From contig OY747707.1 of NCBI GenBank assembly GCA_963556495.2, forward strand, positions 7,437,001 to 7,501,000: a DNA stretch of 64,000 nucleotides. The letters run 5' to 3'. The notes beneath the pieces were generated by a model. That model had not been told where the DNA came from. It was given only the letters and a program-made list of their open reading frames with translations, and made no database searches. The position numbers were made by a program, and so were the translations under genes. Source of the DNA: Valencia hispanica (taxonomy: Eukaryota > Chordata > Actinopteri > Cyprinodontiformes > Valenciidae). Of this stretch, positions 33,954 to 44,292 are shown in pieces; the stretch's first letter is position 1; each line of letters begins with the position of its first letter.

Positions 33954-34285
33954 CAGAGGTTACATTAACCAAATATGTTCCATGTTTGACCAGTTTTTTA
34001 AAATGGTGACAGAAAGATCTGAAGGCAGTCTGTCATTTTGACATATTGCCTTTCACACTTTTGGCGCAGACACGCAGGCATTTTCAACTTTACGCTTGGA
34101 GTACAGGTAACTAAATCAATGAAAAAAAGATTCCTATGAGAGCATCCGCGCATTGTCTTGGACATGGACACCGTACCCAATGCATCTCGCTACCTAGGAG
34201 CTGAAAGCACCTTGGAGAGTTACAGAGGCTTTGGCGTTGACTGCACCGGTCACAGACCAGCAGTGACAGATCGCTGCAGCCTAAT
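33954..34285 (+). mobile_element. hAT-like element, copy C, 3'-truncated
   Basis: Starts at the terminus CAGAGGTTACATTAACC, then AAATATGTTCCATGTTTGAC, and follows the family through CTTTACGCTTGGAGTACAGG, TAACTAAATCAAT, CCCAATGCATCTCGCTACCT and GTGACAGATCGCTGCAGC, where the match stops at about 34285. The 3' half and right terminus are absent. Confidence 0.8.
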
Positions 34286-34952
34286 CATTGATACAGAGTA
34301 TCAATTTATCTTTGTAAATTGAAGTGATTCACAAAGGCAAATGTTGTGCTGATGCATAATTTTCTTTAGCTGTCCTGTTATCCTTAGTAAGCATGTTGAC
34401 TAAGGAAATTCATGAAAAATTACAAATACAAAAGCAATAAAATAACTTTTTAATTACAAAGCACAGTCCAAAACAGAAAAAAATTGGAAACTTGAAATAT
34501 AGAAATGTTGACTATAAAATTTATTTTGTTCTTTTCTGTTGATTAAAAAAATTATTTGGTTTTATTGTCCGCTTGTTTGTATTACATCATTGTATTATTA
34601 TATGTGCAACTTGTTATTAGATTAAATAATTTTGTAGAAGGAAGCAAAGATGAGCTACAGACAGAGAAGGAGCCAGCAGCAGCAGAGCTGTTCCAATCAA
34701 ACATGGGAATTGGTCACAGTTATTTAAGTAGAATTATTTTGTGCTAGAGATTGCTAACCAAGTAAACACTTTTGTAACACCCTTGATGCATCATGACTTG
34801 ATGTAGCCCAGTTGTTTGCATAAAGATATTTAGTTTGTGTTTTGTATTATTACTTTACAATAATCAATAATCATACAATTATGCACTCTTAATAACAATG
34901 CATTGCTGAAGACATAATAAATGAAATAAATAAAGCTTTACTTTACCTTGAC
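34286..34952. other. Spacer with no recognised feature
   Basis: Very AT-rich DNA. No coding exon or repeat recognised. Confidence 0.4.
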
Positions 34953-35010
34953 GCACCTTGAATTACCCTGCTGTTGAAAGTGTGCTATACAAATAAAATT
35001 GCCTTGCCTT
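34953..35010 (+). mobile_element. Isolated 58-bp L2 3' tail
   Basis: The 58 bases are identical to 43849-43906, the end of the plus-strand L2 (from GCACCTTGAATTACCCTG to the TTGCCTTGCC tail). Nothing upstream matches, so this is an extremely 5'-truncated insertion. TTACCTT flanks it on both sides (about 34943-34949 and 35009-35016), a possible short target duplication that overlaps the tail. Confidence 0.8.
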
Positions 35011-35889
35011 ACCTTATTTGCTCATTTACCATTTTGGCATTCTTGACAGAACCAAACAGGCCAACCAAGACAGAACCAATGATGAGAGAAGCCCAAGTAA
35101 TGAGAGGGAGAAGAGGAAAGACAACAGCTAGAGATAAAGGCAGAGAGAGACAGCAATAGGTGAACAGTGTATGAATGATAGTATGTGCACGGTGTTTGTG
35201 AGGAATCTAAATCCAAATATTAATAAAAAACAGGTAGTTCACTGGTGGAAGGAGAAAAATGGAAAAAGCAAAGACAAATGGGAAAAAGAAAGAGACATTT
35301 AAGTAAAGAAGAGAAAAGGGAGACCAACAGAAGCAAGTGAAGAATGATTGATTGAATTAAACAATTGGTTTTGCTGTTTTCAGATGTAATTTTCAAGAAC
35401 ACAAAACACTGAACATTAAACTGAACATTAGATATAACATTATAACCCATTGTATATTAGATTACACATTACACTGTTTTAACATGCATGCATTGAAAAT
35501 AAATTATAATTTAGACATCTTACTATGTATGCTATAGTCTATAATCTATTGTAACACCTTTTTATTTTATGATTTCTTTTTAAACAAAAATATTGCATCT
35601 TTTCTGGGCTAAGCCCAGGTAATCCTTAAAGGCTGGAGACGCCCCTGATGTTGGGTCTCACAGGATCTCAATCCCATTGTGGGGCTCTACTTTGTTTTTC
35701 CTGACTTTAAGGTAGCTTTAAGTCACAGAAATTTCATTGTACTATAATAAAAGCCGACTCCAGTTGGATTGGATGCTAAATAACACATAATTGTATTATA
35801 AGCGGAAAAATATGGATTTGCAGTTGTGACACTGCTGTCAACATTACTGATATCTGTGGTCTTATATCTTTTATTGTTTTGTATGTGTG
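35011..35889. other. Spacer, purine-rich in part
   Basis: 35060-35350 is purine-rich on the plus strand (AGAGGGAGAAGAGGAAAG-like). No gene or family recognised. Confidence 0.35.
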
Positions 35890-36013
35890 TGTAGAGTTGA
35901 TGTGGAGCCCTGTCAAAGATGAATTTCGGTAACCTTTTGGGGTCAGACAATAAAGTATTCTATTCTATTCTATTCTATTCTATTCTATTCTATTCTATTC
36001 TATTCTATTCTAT
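35890..36013 (+). mobile_element. LINE/SINE 3' end with (TATTC)n tail
   Basis: GAATTTCGGTAACC…GACAATAAAGTATTC is the kind of 3' end seen in fish LINEs ('AATAAAGTATT'). It is followed from 35956 by about 11 perfect TATTC units, which form a microsatellite grown from the tail. Confidence 0.65.
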
Positions 36014-37349
36014 ATATAGATTATGGAGGGTCCAATGACACGCCCCAGAAGGAAACCATAGCCACAGTGAGTGACTAAACCCATCAAATGCTTTTGATCC
36101 ATCACTGAAAAGTGCTCCACAGTAATGTTTAGTGTCAAGTCCTTCAGGGATGTCATTGATTTATGTCATTGCTGCGGATATTGTGTTTTGTTTCCAAAAC
36201 CAGAGGGAACCTGAGATAAAATGTTATTAGGGTGTAGAAATATTTAAGCTCTTCACTGAGATCTCCCAGTACCTCTTGTGGCTATGAAGCCTAAAAGAGC
36301 TCCACTGTTGTTGAGCAATATTTAACAATCTCATGGTGTATTTATGTATCTGCATCAGAGTTCTTTCATCAGACTGTTATTAAGCCCCGTGTTTATAAAT
36401 TTACTGGTGTGCAATCAAATTTCTGTATTTCTGCCATTTGGTGAACTAATTCAAAAATAGCAGCTGTCTTCTATTTTACCCAAGAAAAGACAGAATTTAT
36501 TTCAGAAGTGGGCCGCAGTGTTCTGTACATCACCTCCATCTGTGCCATGAGGGAGTACTGCTGCTGATTTAGCTTCTTTCACATTACACCAAACATGACC
36601 AAGCAGCTCTAATTTATCTTCTCTCCTTCCTTCCTCTTTTCATCGTTCCAAAGTTTCTCTTCTCCTCTGGGGTGACCACAAGGAAGATTTTACAACTTTA
36701 CATTTTACGCTTCACTGACTGAAATACGATCTAAATGTTTGTCAGCGTCCCTCCTGGCTGCTAATGTCAGTTCTGGTAACCTTCCCCCTCCTGCGCTGAC
36801 CACGAAACTGCTACAATCAGACATTTCCAAATGCTCAGTGTGGGCAGCTGCAGTTAAAATTGCTTTATTGGCTGTATCGTTGTCTGAGAAGCTCAAGTGT
36901 AAATTTCTCTGAGAAGTATGCTTTACAGCAGTCGCCTTGTACCCTCCCTTTCCCAACTCCTTAATTTCTTTGAGTGCTCTAAAAGGCAAATAATTTGGCC
37001 GAAGTAACAGTCTGCACTTCACTGTAATATTCTTACAGTGTATCACCACATTTGAGTAATACTGGTCAATCTTTGGGATATGAACTTTCTTCTAAATTAC
37101 AAAAATAACTAAAATAACAATAAAGTGTTGAACATTTAAATCTAAAGCACAGCTGCGTCAGTATGTTTCTTACTGTGCTTTTTACTAGGGTACATTGGAA
37201 GACGAGCACATAACGAAACCAGCTAGATTGCTGATGGTCTTTGCGAGGTCTTCAAGGGCATTTCAAGAACACAGTTAGAAGCCTATTGATAATAAGAGTT
37301 CTTTAAGGTTTTTGAACTTACGCAAAACCTTCGTATTATTATTGGGAGC
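36014..37349. other. Spacer with no recognised feature
   Basis: A 114-codon minus-strand open frame (36705-37049) has no recognised domain. I cannot support it as a gene. Confidence 0.4.
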
Positions 37350-37950
37350 ATGGCAAGGTACATTTATTTGTATAGCACACTTTCAGCAACAAGGCAATTC
37401 AATGTGTTTTAGGTGATTAGGGGAAAAATAAAAGCAACAATACAACAACAAAAAAAACAGAAAACACTACATCAGATACATAAAGAACATTAAAACATAC
37501 AAGTGTTATGACATTCCGGCTATTGTTATTCAAATTATCAAAGGCAGCTCTAAACGGATGGGTTTTTAGCTTTGATTTAAGGTATTTCAGGAGCTTTGCA
37601 GTCATCTGGAAGTTTGTTCTAGATAAGAGTAGCATAAAAGTGAAAAGCCGCTTCTCCATGTTTGGTTATGATTCTACAAATCATAGTAGACTGGAATTAG
37701 AAGACCTGAGTGGTCTATAAGGTTGGTATAATGACCACAATCTTCAACATACTTTGGTGCTAAGCTATTGCATGATTTATAAACTAGTAAAATTATGTTG
37801 AAGTCTATTCTCTGAGCTACAGGGAGCCAGTGTAATGACTTTATGTGGTGATGTGCTCTACTTTCCTGGTTCCAATGAGGACGTGAGCAGCAGCATTCTA
37901 GATCAGCTGCAGCTGTCTAATTGACCTTTTTGGCAGAACTGTGAACATCT

Positions 37951-38135
37951 AAAAATGTCACATAAATAGTAGCCAAAAATAGCCTACTGTACTGACATTT
38001 TGGACCGTAGCAGGTATGGAAAGCCAGACATGCCACAATTCAATAGATCAAAATGTCCCAAAATTAATTTGAATACATGTGATAATTTAATAAAAGTTGA
38101 AATGCATTTATCAAATGAATTATTCTACTCTTATC

Positions 38136-38184
<49 letters not shown>

Positions 38185-39265
38185 CCTATATATTAATTAT
38201 TTAATATTCCTATATATTAATTATTTGAAATGTTATTAATATTTCACCTTTCCAATTAAGGAAGAATGAAATCAGTTTGAGAGGAACAGACATGTTTATA
38301 AATTCAGATTTGAGAACAAATGTTAAGCTTCACTGTATTCCCACAGGAGGGGTCCAGTTATGTAATAGCTTTTGTAATGACATGAAATATTGTCACACAA
38401 CTGGAAAATAAAAAAAAACATAAAAGAAGATAAAATTAAATCATACAAAGCAATTAATTAGTTAATTATACATATCTTGAGGTATGTATGTATTTTGTTT
38501 ATTTTGAATTTTCATGTCATTGTTTTTATGTACTGAGTAACATGCTTTATTTTCTGATGAATTGATGTGAAAGGTTTCCATTTAATTTAATTTGAGTTAT
38601 AATTGACTAAAGGGTTTTGGAGTAGATAAGTGTTCAACTTCATCCAAAGTCCTTTTGGAACTTTGAAAGTTTTGATCTTTGAATTTCATAGAGTGTTTAC
38701 CTTTTTTTTGTAATTCAAAACAAATAAATACATAATAAAATTAATAACCCTCATGGTTGTGTGCTGAAGATATTATAAATATACTTTATCTCTCCACTTT
38801 AAATTTCAAAATTCTTAATTTCTCCTTTAGTTGCTAACACTACTTTAGAAAAGTAGAGCTAGCCCCTCTGAGCTGTTTTGCAGTCTGCAGCTGCAATTTA
38901 ACCAGTCAGATGTTAGGGTTTATTTGGTGAGACACAGCTTCAAGTTAAAGTATTTCATGATGCACTTTATAACCCTTGTTTAATCAGCTACCAGCTCTGC
39001 TATGGTCTTTTTAATATCTACAGTCTCAGATCAACACAGCCCAGCTGGAGCGTCTCAACAGCAACATTGTACCCCATCAGATAAAAAATGGGCTACCTTT
39101 TGTTTGTATGGTCCCCATCTGATGACATGTTGTAATTCCCTATTAGAGTCTTGGTGAACATTGGTTGTTGTTATTCAGTATGTTATACTATGTTGTACGG
39201 TGCTTTAAAGTTTTGCTCTATGTGCCCCTTTTTAACTCTCAGCACCTGCCCCCCTAAAGGTCTCT
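37951..39265. other. AT-rich unclassified insertion inside the minus-strand L2
   Basis: L2 sequence stops at …CAGAACTGTGAACATC and resumes at GGTCTGTGAAGACGCCGTTG, with CTGTGAA on both sides, as if a short target site was duplicated. The inserted 1.3 kb contains a (TA)n run and two copies of TATTCCTATATATTAATTAT. I found no inverted termini, no coding sequence and no matching family. Confidence 0.45.
38139..38179. repeat. (AT)n microsatellite
   Basis: About 20 uninterrupted AT units inside the AT-rich insertion. Confidence 0.95.
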
Positions 39266-39453
39266 CGAAGGCCCGGTCTGTGAAGACGCCGTTGCATTAA
39301 TCAATCAGACTAAAGATAAAGTCATGGATTAGTTTTTTGAGATCCCGTTGCAAAATTAGTCCTTAAATCCTAGAAATGTTCTTGAGGTGATAAAAGGCTT
39401 ACCTTGTTATTGACTTTATGTGACCATGGAGGTTCAGATCTGGCTCCTTCTCT

Positions 39454-40385
39454 AGAATCAGAAACAGAATCAGAAAGGTTTTATTTAGGGATGTCGGCTG
39501 TGAGGATGGACCTGGGGTGGCTGCAGCACATGTCGACCATTGGCTGGCCATCGCCCCTGAGGCCTGGCACCCCTCGTCAGCCGGTGCCTGGTCGGGTCCC
39601 TGCTTGGGGGTGGGCCTCCGGGCCCATGGCTGGATCCGGGCCCCTGCATTGTAGCTCCTGGATGTTCCCCCAGGGCTCTACTCTGCTCCTCTCTTGGGGT
39701 GTGGTCAGCCCTTCGTTGACTGGGTTGGGTTGTTGTTGGGTTGTGGTTGTGTAGTTTCTCAGTTTGCATTGTTTAATTTGTTTTGTCGTTGTGTCGTTTT
39801 TTCCCTCTCCATGCCATCCTGCTGGTGTGGAGGGAGACTGTGATGTTTTCTTGTGTTTTCTTTGTTCCCTTTCCTTTCTTGTATCTTCAGCTTACCCTCT
39901 CCCTCTTAACCTTTTTCCCTACCTCTCTTCATCTACTTTCTTTCTTCCCCTTTATTTTCCGTCTTCGTGTCCCTGGTGCATCAAAAAGAAAACAACAAAC
40001 CCACAGTAATTTATACTTAAGATTTCATAATATATATTAAGCGGAGTACTACAGCAACTCAGACACCAATTCTGAGCTCTTCACTGCCAGACAGGACACA
40101 TGTAAAAAATAAAATAAAATAAAGAAAGAAAGGTTTTATTGCCATTATGTGTGAAGAGGTTCACAACATTAGGAAATTGCTGCTGTACTTTGTCCAGACA
40201 TAAAAGAAAGATGTCTAAGAATGCAATAAATACAAAATAAAATAAAATGGGGTAAACAGATTAATATATACATGAGTGCAGGTTATGATCAGTGCAAAAT
40301 CACACAGGTGCAAAAACACAACACAGAGTCATGTGAGTGAAACATAGCGGGTGGTGGGAACAATCTTAGAGTTATTGTTCATGAG
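39454..40385 (-). mobile_element. LINE-type 3' end with GATTCTG tail, split by the GC-rich element
   Basis: On the plus strand it begins TAGAATCAGAAACAGAATC, then AGAAAGGTTTTATT, and resumes at 40127 with AGAAAGGTTTTATTGCCATT, continuing to about 40385. This is the reverse of a fish LINE 3' end (…AATAAAACCTTTCTGATTCTG). It sits in L2 sequence: GGTTCAGATCTGGCTCC lies on the left and ATGAGTCCAACACCTAG on the right. A short imperfect duplication (TGGCTCC/TGAGTCC) is possible. Confidence 0.65.
39486..40126 (+). mobile_element. GC-rich, unclassified retroelement, copy 2, with 14-bp target duplication
   Basis: Matches 29389-30283 through the GC-rich part (CCCCTCGTCAGCCGGTGCC; GGTCGGGTCCCTGCTTGGG), the CT-rich 3' half (TTTTCTTGTGTTTTCTTTGT) and AAGCGGAGTACTACAGCAA before a TAAAATAAAATAAAG tail. 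The insertion is framed by the identical 14-mer AGAAAGGTTTTATT at 39472-39485 and 40127-40140, which fits target-primed reverse transcription. The GTACTGCTCCGCTT arm of the copy-1 hairpin is altered here. Host of the insertion: the LINE-type 3' end at 39454-40385. Confidence 0.8.
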
Positions 40386-40583
40386 TCCAACACCTAGATT
40401 TCAGGCCGGATCAGTCGTTTCAAGCTGTATTAACTGAAGCTGTGAGCTGACTCTTGATCGTTACTCTTTAGGTCTAAAAATAATTGCATCAGTCTTGTTT
40501 GCATTCAGCTGTAAAAAAAATGATGGCACATCCAAGCATTGATTTGCTCAATGCGTTTGCTTGGCATTCGGATGGGTTCAAAG

Positions 40584-40772
40584 TCACCTGGTGACATCGT
40601 AATGTATAGAGCTGAGAATAATCTGCATAGTTATGATCACAAATCTTATTCCTGATATAATCTGGGTTAGCGAGAGCAGGTAGATATTAAATAGGAAGGG
40701 CCCCAGGAAGGATCCCTGGGGCACCCCACATGTGAGTTCCATCTGTTCTGATGAATAGTTGGCTATTGACAC
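40584..40772 (-). pseudogene. L2 reverse transcriptase fragment
   Basis: Minus-strand reading [20 protein letters not shown] is the RT block 4 sequence. The following block that should carry the YADD catalytic pair is frameshifted (IRFVIITMQIILSSI instead of …[11 protein letters not shown]). It belongs to the L2 at 37350-40795. Confidence 0.85.
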
Positions 40773-40840
40773 AAATAAATTCCTGTTCTTAAAGTGAGGC
40801 TCTTTTTGTGTGAAGATTACTTTTTTATGGACTTATCAAC

Positions 40841-41209
40841 ATGGCTTTTTGCTCAGCTGAGGATTTTGAAAAACTGCTCCACAGAATTGAGGGCATTGAA
40901 ACGAAGCTACGTCGTCTGGAAATTAATTTTGATCTCCACTCTGATTATGGAAACGACACAACTTTACCGTTGAATACACACACGGAGGAACAGCTTCGCA
41001 GTCCGGTGTTACATCGGTCTAACCGTGTCACCGAGAAAACACAGGACAACGCTACTCCCTCAGCAAACAAACGCCTGACGGGCAGAACTCCACACTCTAA
41101 TAAAGACTGGCCAGCTTTAAAACCCACGGAATTATCAACCCCAGCCCGTTCTCCGAGGAACAAAGAGAAAGAAAAGACAAAAGAAACTCCGGCACAGAGA
41201 AAGCTCTGA
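40841..41209 (+). pseudogene. L2 ORF1-like protein remnant
   Basis: A 122-codon open frame starting MAFCSAEDFEKLLHRIEGI. The first 30 residues show a heptad-like pattern (FEKLLHRIEGIETKLRRLEI), suggesting a coiled coil, which ORF1 proteins of L2/CR1 LINEs often have for self-association on RNA. The rest is polar, with a DWPALKP motif at about residues 87-93 and a basic C-terminus (NKEKEKTKETPAQRKL). The frame stops at 41207-41209, after which related basic sequence continues in other frames. I infer a C-terminally truncated ORF1. Its position directly upstream of the endonuclease remnant supports this. Confidence 0.65.
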
Positions 41210-41445
41210 ACCCAGACCTGCCGCTTCTGCTAAAAGTAAACAAAAGAGGTTTCAGCCAAAAACAAGAGATATTGCTCCACCTGGAATGCCGCTGAAAAAC
41301 TGATTCGCAGCCCTGAGTTCCCCGAAAGATGACGCAGCCCCCGGGACCAGTCAAAGCCACCAGGAAAAACCAAGCCGCATCAAACGGACGCATAACAAAG
41401 TTAGAGCCCCCCCAGCAAAGATTGTTATCATACAAGATAGACAAG

Positions 41446-41735
41446 CAAAAACATTAGATGATACTCTCCACAACTTCGGCCTGATCCAGCATGTCAAACA
41501 ACCAACACAAAATAAAGGACACACTCTGGACTTAATTATCAGCAAAGGTTTAAATATTTCCAACATCTCTGTAATTAATATTGCATTATCTGACCATTTC
41601 TGTATTTTCTTTGAAAGTACCATCTCTGCTAAATTATCCAGCTACAGTAAGACCACTATAAAAAAGCGTTTTCTAGGGGACAGTTCAGTAGAAACCTTTA
41701 AACGTATTTACCCTTCCACCACATCACCCTCTGGT
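41446..41735 (+). pseudogene. L2 endonuclease C-terminal remnant
   Basis: Reads KTLDDTLHNFGLIQHVKQPT, then NKGHTLDLIISKGLNIS and ALSDHFCIFF. HTLDLIIS and SDH are the conserved end of the apurinic/apyrimidinic-type endonuclease that nicks the target for L2/CR1 LINEs; SDH holds the last catalytic His. The reading ends in a stop at about 41738. The RT linker (VDNFLAKISDIMDSIAP) then continues in another frame, with stops and shifts, to 42200. The N-terminal catalytic residues are deleted. Confidence 0.8.
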
Positions 41736-42199
41736 AGATAATTTCCTTGCGAAAATCTCAGACATCATGGATTCCATTGCTCCAACTAAAGTAAAAGTAG
41801 TCTTAACTAGAAATAAGTCTCCGTGGGCAAGTAATACGTAGTGAAAAAAGAGAGTGTCGACGAGCCGAGAGAAAATGGCGGAAAACTCGACTTCAGGTTC
41901 ACTGTAGATCTACAAAGAGAGACCGAATAGATATCAGCTAACTATAAAAGAAGCTAGGGAATCGTTCTTTTCTGAAATCATCAACAGAAACATTAATAAT
42001 GCACGGACTCTATTTGCAACAGTGGAAAGACTAACTAATCCTTTAGTGACAGTAGCCCCAGAACTAAACTCTACCAGGGTCTGCAATGAATTTGCCAGCT
42101 TTTTCACTGAAAAGATTCTAACAATTAGATGGTCAATCTGTACCTCAATATCGAACCCACAACCAGTGCCATTCCCCAATCAACAACAATGTAGAGAAA

Positions 42200-43507
42200 A
42201 TGTCTGAATTCCACAAATTAAACCAGAACAGCCTTGAAAAAATCATTATCCAATTAAGCTCCTCCTCCTGCTGTCTTGATATCCTACCCACAGCTTTTCT
42301 AAAGAAAGTTCTTCCTGTTATTGTGTCTGATCTTGTTCAAATAAAACCACTACTACAGAAGAAGAATCTGGACAACACGTTAATGCAGAACTACAGGCCG
42401 ATCTCTAATCTTCCATTTATCAGTAAGATTATTGAAAAAGCGGCGTTTCAGCAGTTAAATAGCTTCATAACAATGACAAACCGTTTTGATGTTTTTCAGT
42501 CTGGTTTCCATGCTCACCACAGCACCGAGACTGCCCTCGTCAAAGTATTCAATGACATCTGCATAAATACAGACTGTGGTAGAACCACAGTGGGGGTTCT
42601 GTTGGACCTTAGTGCAGCATTTGACACTGTTGATCATGATATATTATTGGAACGACTGGAGAGCTGGGTAGGACTTTCTGGTACACTACTTGGCTGGTTT
42701 GAGTCTTACCTAAAGAACAGGGACTTCTATGTTTCAATAGGAAACTTTTTATCAGAACGAACAGAAACCACATGTGGGGTGCCCCAGGGCTCCATCCTGG
42801 GGCCCTTCTTATTTAATTTCTACATGCTCCCACTAGGCAAGATTATAGCAACCAATAACATTAGCTACCATAACTACGCGGATGACACTCAGCTCTACAT
42901 TACAATGTCACCAGGTGACTCTGAACCCATTCAAACCCTAAATCAATGCATTGACCAAATAAATGGTTGGATGTGCCATAACTTTCTCGAGCTGAATAGA
43001 AACAAAACTGAAGTAATTATTTTTGGACCCAAAGAGGAACAATCAAGAGTCAGCACACAGCTTCAGTTAATACAGCTAGAAACTACTGATCAGGCACGAA
43101 ACCTAGGTGTAGTAGTGGACTCAGACCTGAACCTCCAGGGTCACATAAAGGCAATAACAAGGTCAGCGTTCTATCACCTGAAGAACATTTCTAGAACTAA
43201 AGGACTGATGTTGCAACAGGACCTAGAAAAACTCATCCATGCGTTTATCTTTAGTCGGATTGATTACTGCAACAGCATCTTCACAGGTCTGCCTAAAAAG
43301 TCAATCAGACAGCTGCAGCTGATCCAGAACGCTGCTGCTCGCGTCCTCACTAGAACCAGGAAAGTAGAGCACATCACCCCAGTTCTAAAGTCCTTACACT
43401 GGCTCCCTGTAACTCAGAGAATATACTTCAAAATACTCCTACTGGTTTATAAATCATTACATGGCTTAGCACCAAAATATGTTGAAGACCTGTTGTCACG
43501 GTACTAA
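42200..43507 (+). pseudogene. L2 reverse transcriptase (ORF2 part), 435 open codons
   Basis: RT copies LINE RNA at the nicked target. Blocks in order: [59 protein letters not shown] (first catalytic Asp), [30 protein letters not shown] (the catalytic Asp pair), [32 protein letters not shown] and [18 protein letters not shown]. The ATG at 42200 is only an internal Met: the upstream linker is in another frame (42022-42207), so a frameshift precedes it. [15 protein letters not shown] lacks the roughly 20 residues normally between these halves (an in-frame deletion). The stop at 43505 is TAA where the family has CAA; beyond it PPRPLRSSNSSLL…TKHGEAAFSFYAP still reads in frame. All three catalytic Asp are present. 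Confidence 0.92.
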
Positions 43508-43920
43508 CCACCAAGACCACTCAGGTCCTCCAACTCTAGCCTACTAAACATCCCTAGACTCAGAACTAAACATGGAGAAGCAGCTTTCAGTTTCTATGCT
43601 CCCCTTTATCTGGAACAGACTTCATGACGAGTGTAGAGCTGCTGAAACTCTGAACTGCTTTAAATCGAGACTAAAAACCCATTTTTTTAGAATTGCCTTC
43701 GATTAAATGTCATATGTATGAAATGTGTTCATGCTCTCTTGCTTTATTGATCTTTCTCTTACTTTATTGTGTATCATGTGTAATGTGTGTTTCTTTTACT
43801 TTTAATCTCCATTGTTTTTTTGTTTTTTAAATCACCAAATCATGTAAAGCACCTTGAATTACCCTGCTGTTGAAAGTGTGCTATACAAATAAAATTGCCT
43901 TGCCTTGCCTTGCCTAGACA

Positions 43921-44292
43921 CTGAGGGCTGCATAGCAGCGCAGTTGGTAGCATTGATCTCTTGAAGCAAGAAAGTCCGGAGTTTGAATCCTGGCCTGGGA
44001 TATCTTTTGAATGGAATTTGCATGTTCTCCTTGGAAATGTGTGGGCTCTCTCAGGGTACTCCAGCTTCCTCCTACAGTCCTGTTAGGTTAATTGGTGTCT
44101 CTAAATTGTCTTTTTGTATGAGAGTGTGCATGGCTGTTTATCCTATGTGTCTCTGTCACCCTGTGATGGATTGGTGGCCTGTACAGGGTGCAACCTGTCT
44201 CTCGCCCGATGACCACTGGAGATAGGAACCAGCCCACCCCCTGCACTGTACACCGAGAAGCGGGTATAGACAATGGAATGGATGGAAATGAC
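43921..44292 (+). mobile_element. Complete tRNA-derived SINE
   Basis: The head resembles a tRNA: an A-box-like TAGCAGCGCAGTTGGTAGC at 43934 and a B-box-like GGAGTTTGAATCC at 43978 form a pol III promoter. The central domain follows (TTGCATGTTCTCCTTGGAAA; GTACTCCAGCTTCCTCC), then the L2-like tail (TGGCCTGTACAGGGTGCAAC; CTCTCGCCCGATGACCACTG; AGAAGCGGGTATAGACAATG) ending with a short ATGGATGG. It is the only copy here with head, body and tail. It begins six bases after the L2 tail. Confidence 0.88.

Larger units (their letters stand above)
37350..40795 (-). mobile_element. L2-clade LINE, minus strand, in three pieces
   Basis: The minus-strand L2 runs from 40795 to its 3' end at about 37350, where the UTR end reads GCTATACAAATAAATGTACC. 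Pieces are 40386-40795 (RT with CGVPQGSFLGPFLFNIYLL), 39266-39453 and 37350-37950 (ORF2 C-terminus and 3' UTR). The pieces follow the order of the plus-strand L2 next door. The gaps hold a 1.3-kb AT-rich block (37951-39265) and a nested retroelement pair (39454-40385). At 40795 it abuts the 5' end of the opposite-strand L2. Confidence 0.85.
40796..43915 (+). mobile_element. L2-clade LINE, near full length, plus strand
   Basis: In order it has a short 5' region, an ORF1 remnant (40841-41209), the end of an apurinic-type endonuclease (about 41446-41735), a reverse transcriptase (42200-43507 open, with coding similarity to about 43690), a 3' UTR with GCTATACAAATAAAATTGCC, and a TTGCC pentamer tail ending at 43915. 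Between ORF1 and the readable endonuclease part only about 240 bp remain, so most of the endonuclease is deleted. At about 3.1 kb it is the longest LINE here. It lies head to head with the L2 at 37350-40795. Confidence 0.9.

Noticed and set aside
37951..39265. hAT or LTR identity for the AT-rich insertion inside the minus-strand L2
   Set aside because: A short CTGTGAA occurs on both sides, but no inverted termini, TG…CA ends or tail were found. Left unclassified.
43926..44000. A tRNA gene at the head of the SINE
   Set aside because: A- and B-box-like words are present, but the rest does not form a full cloverleaf and runs directly into SINE body. It is a tRNA-derived SINE head.
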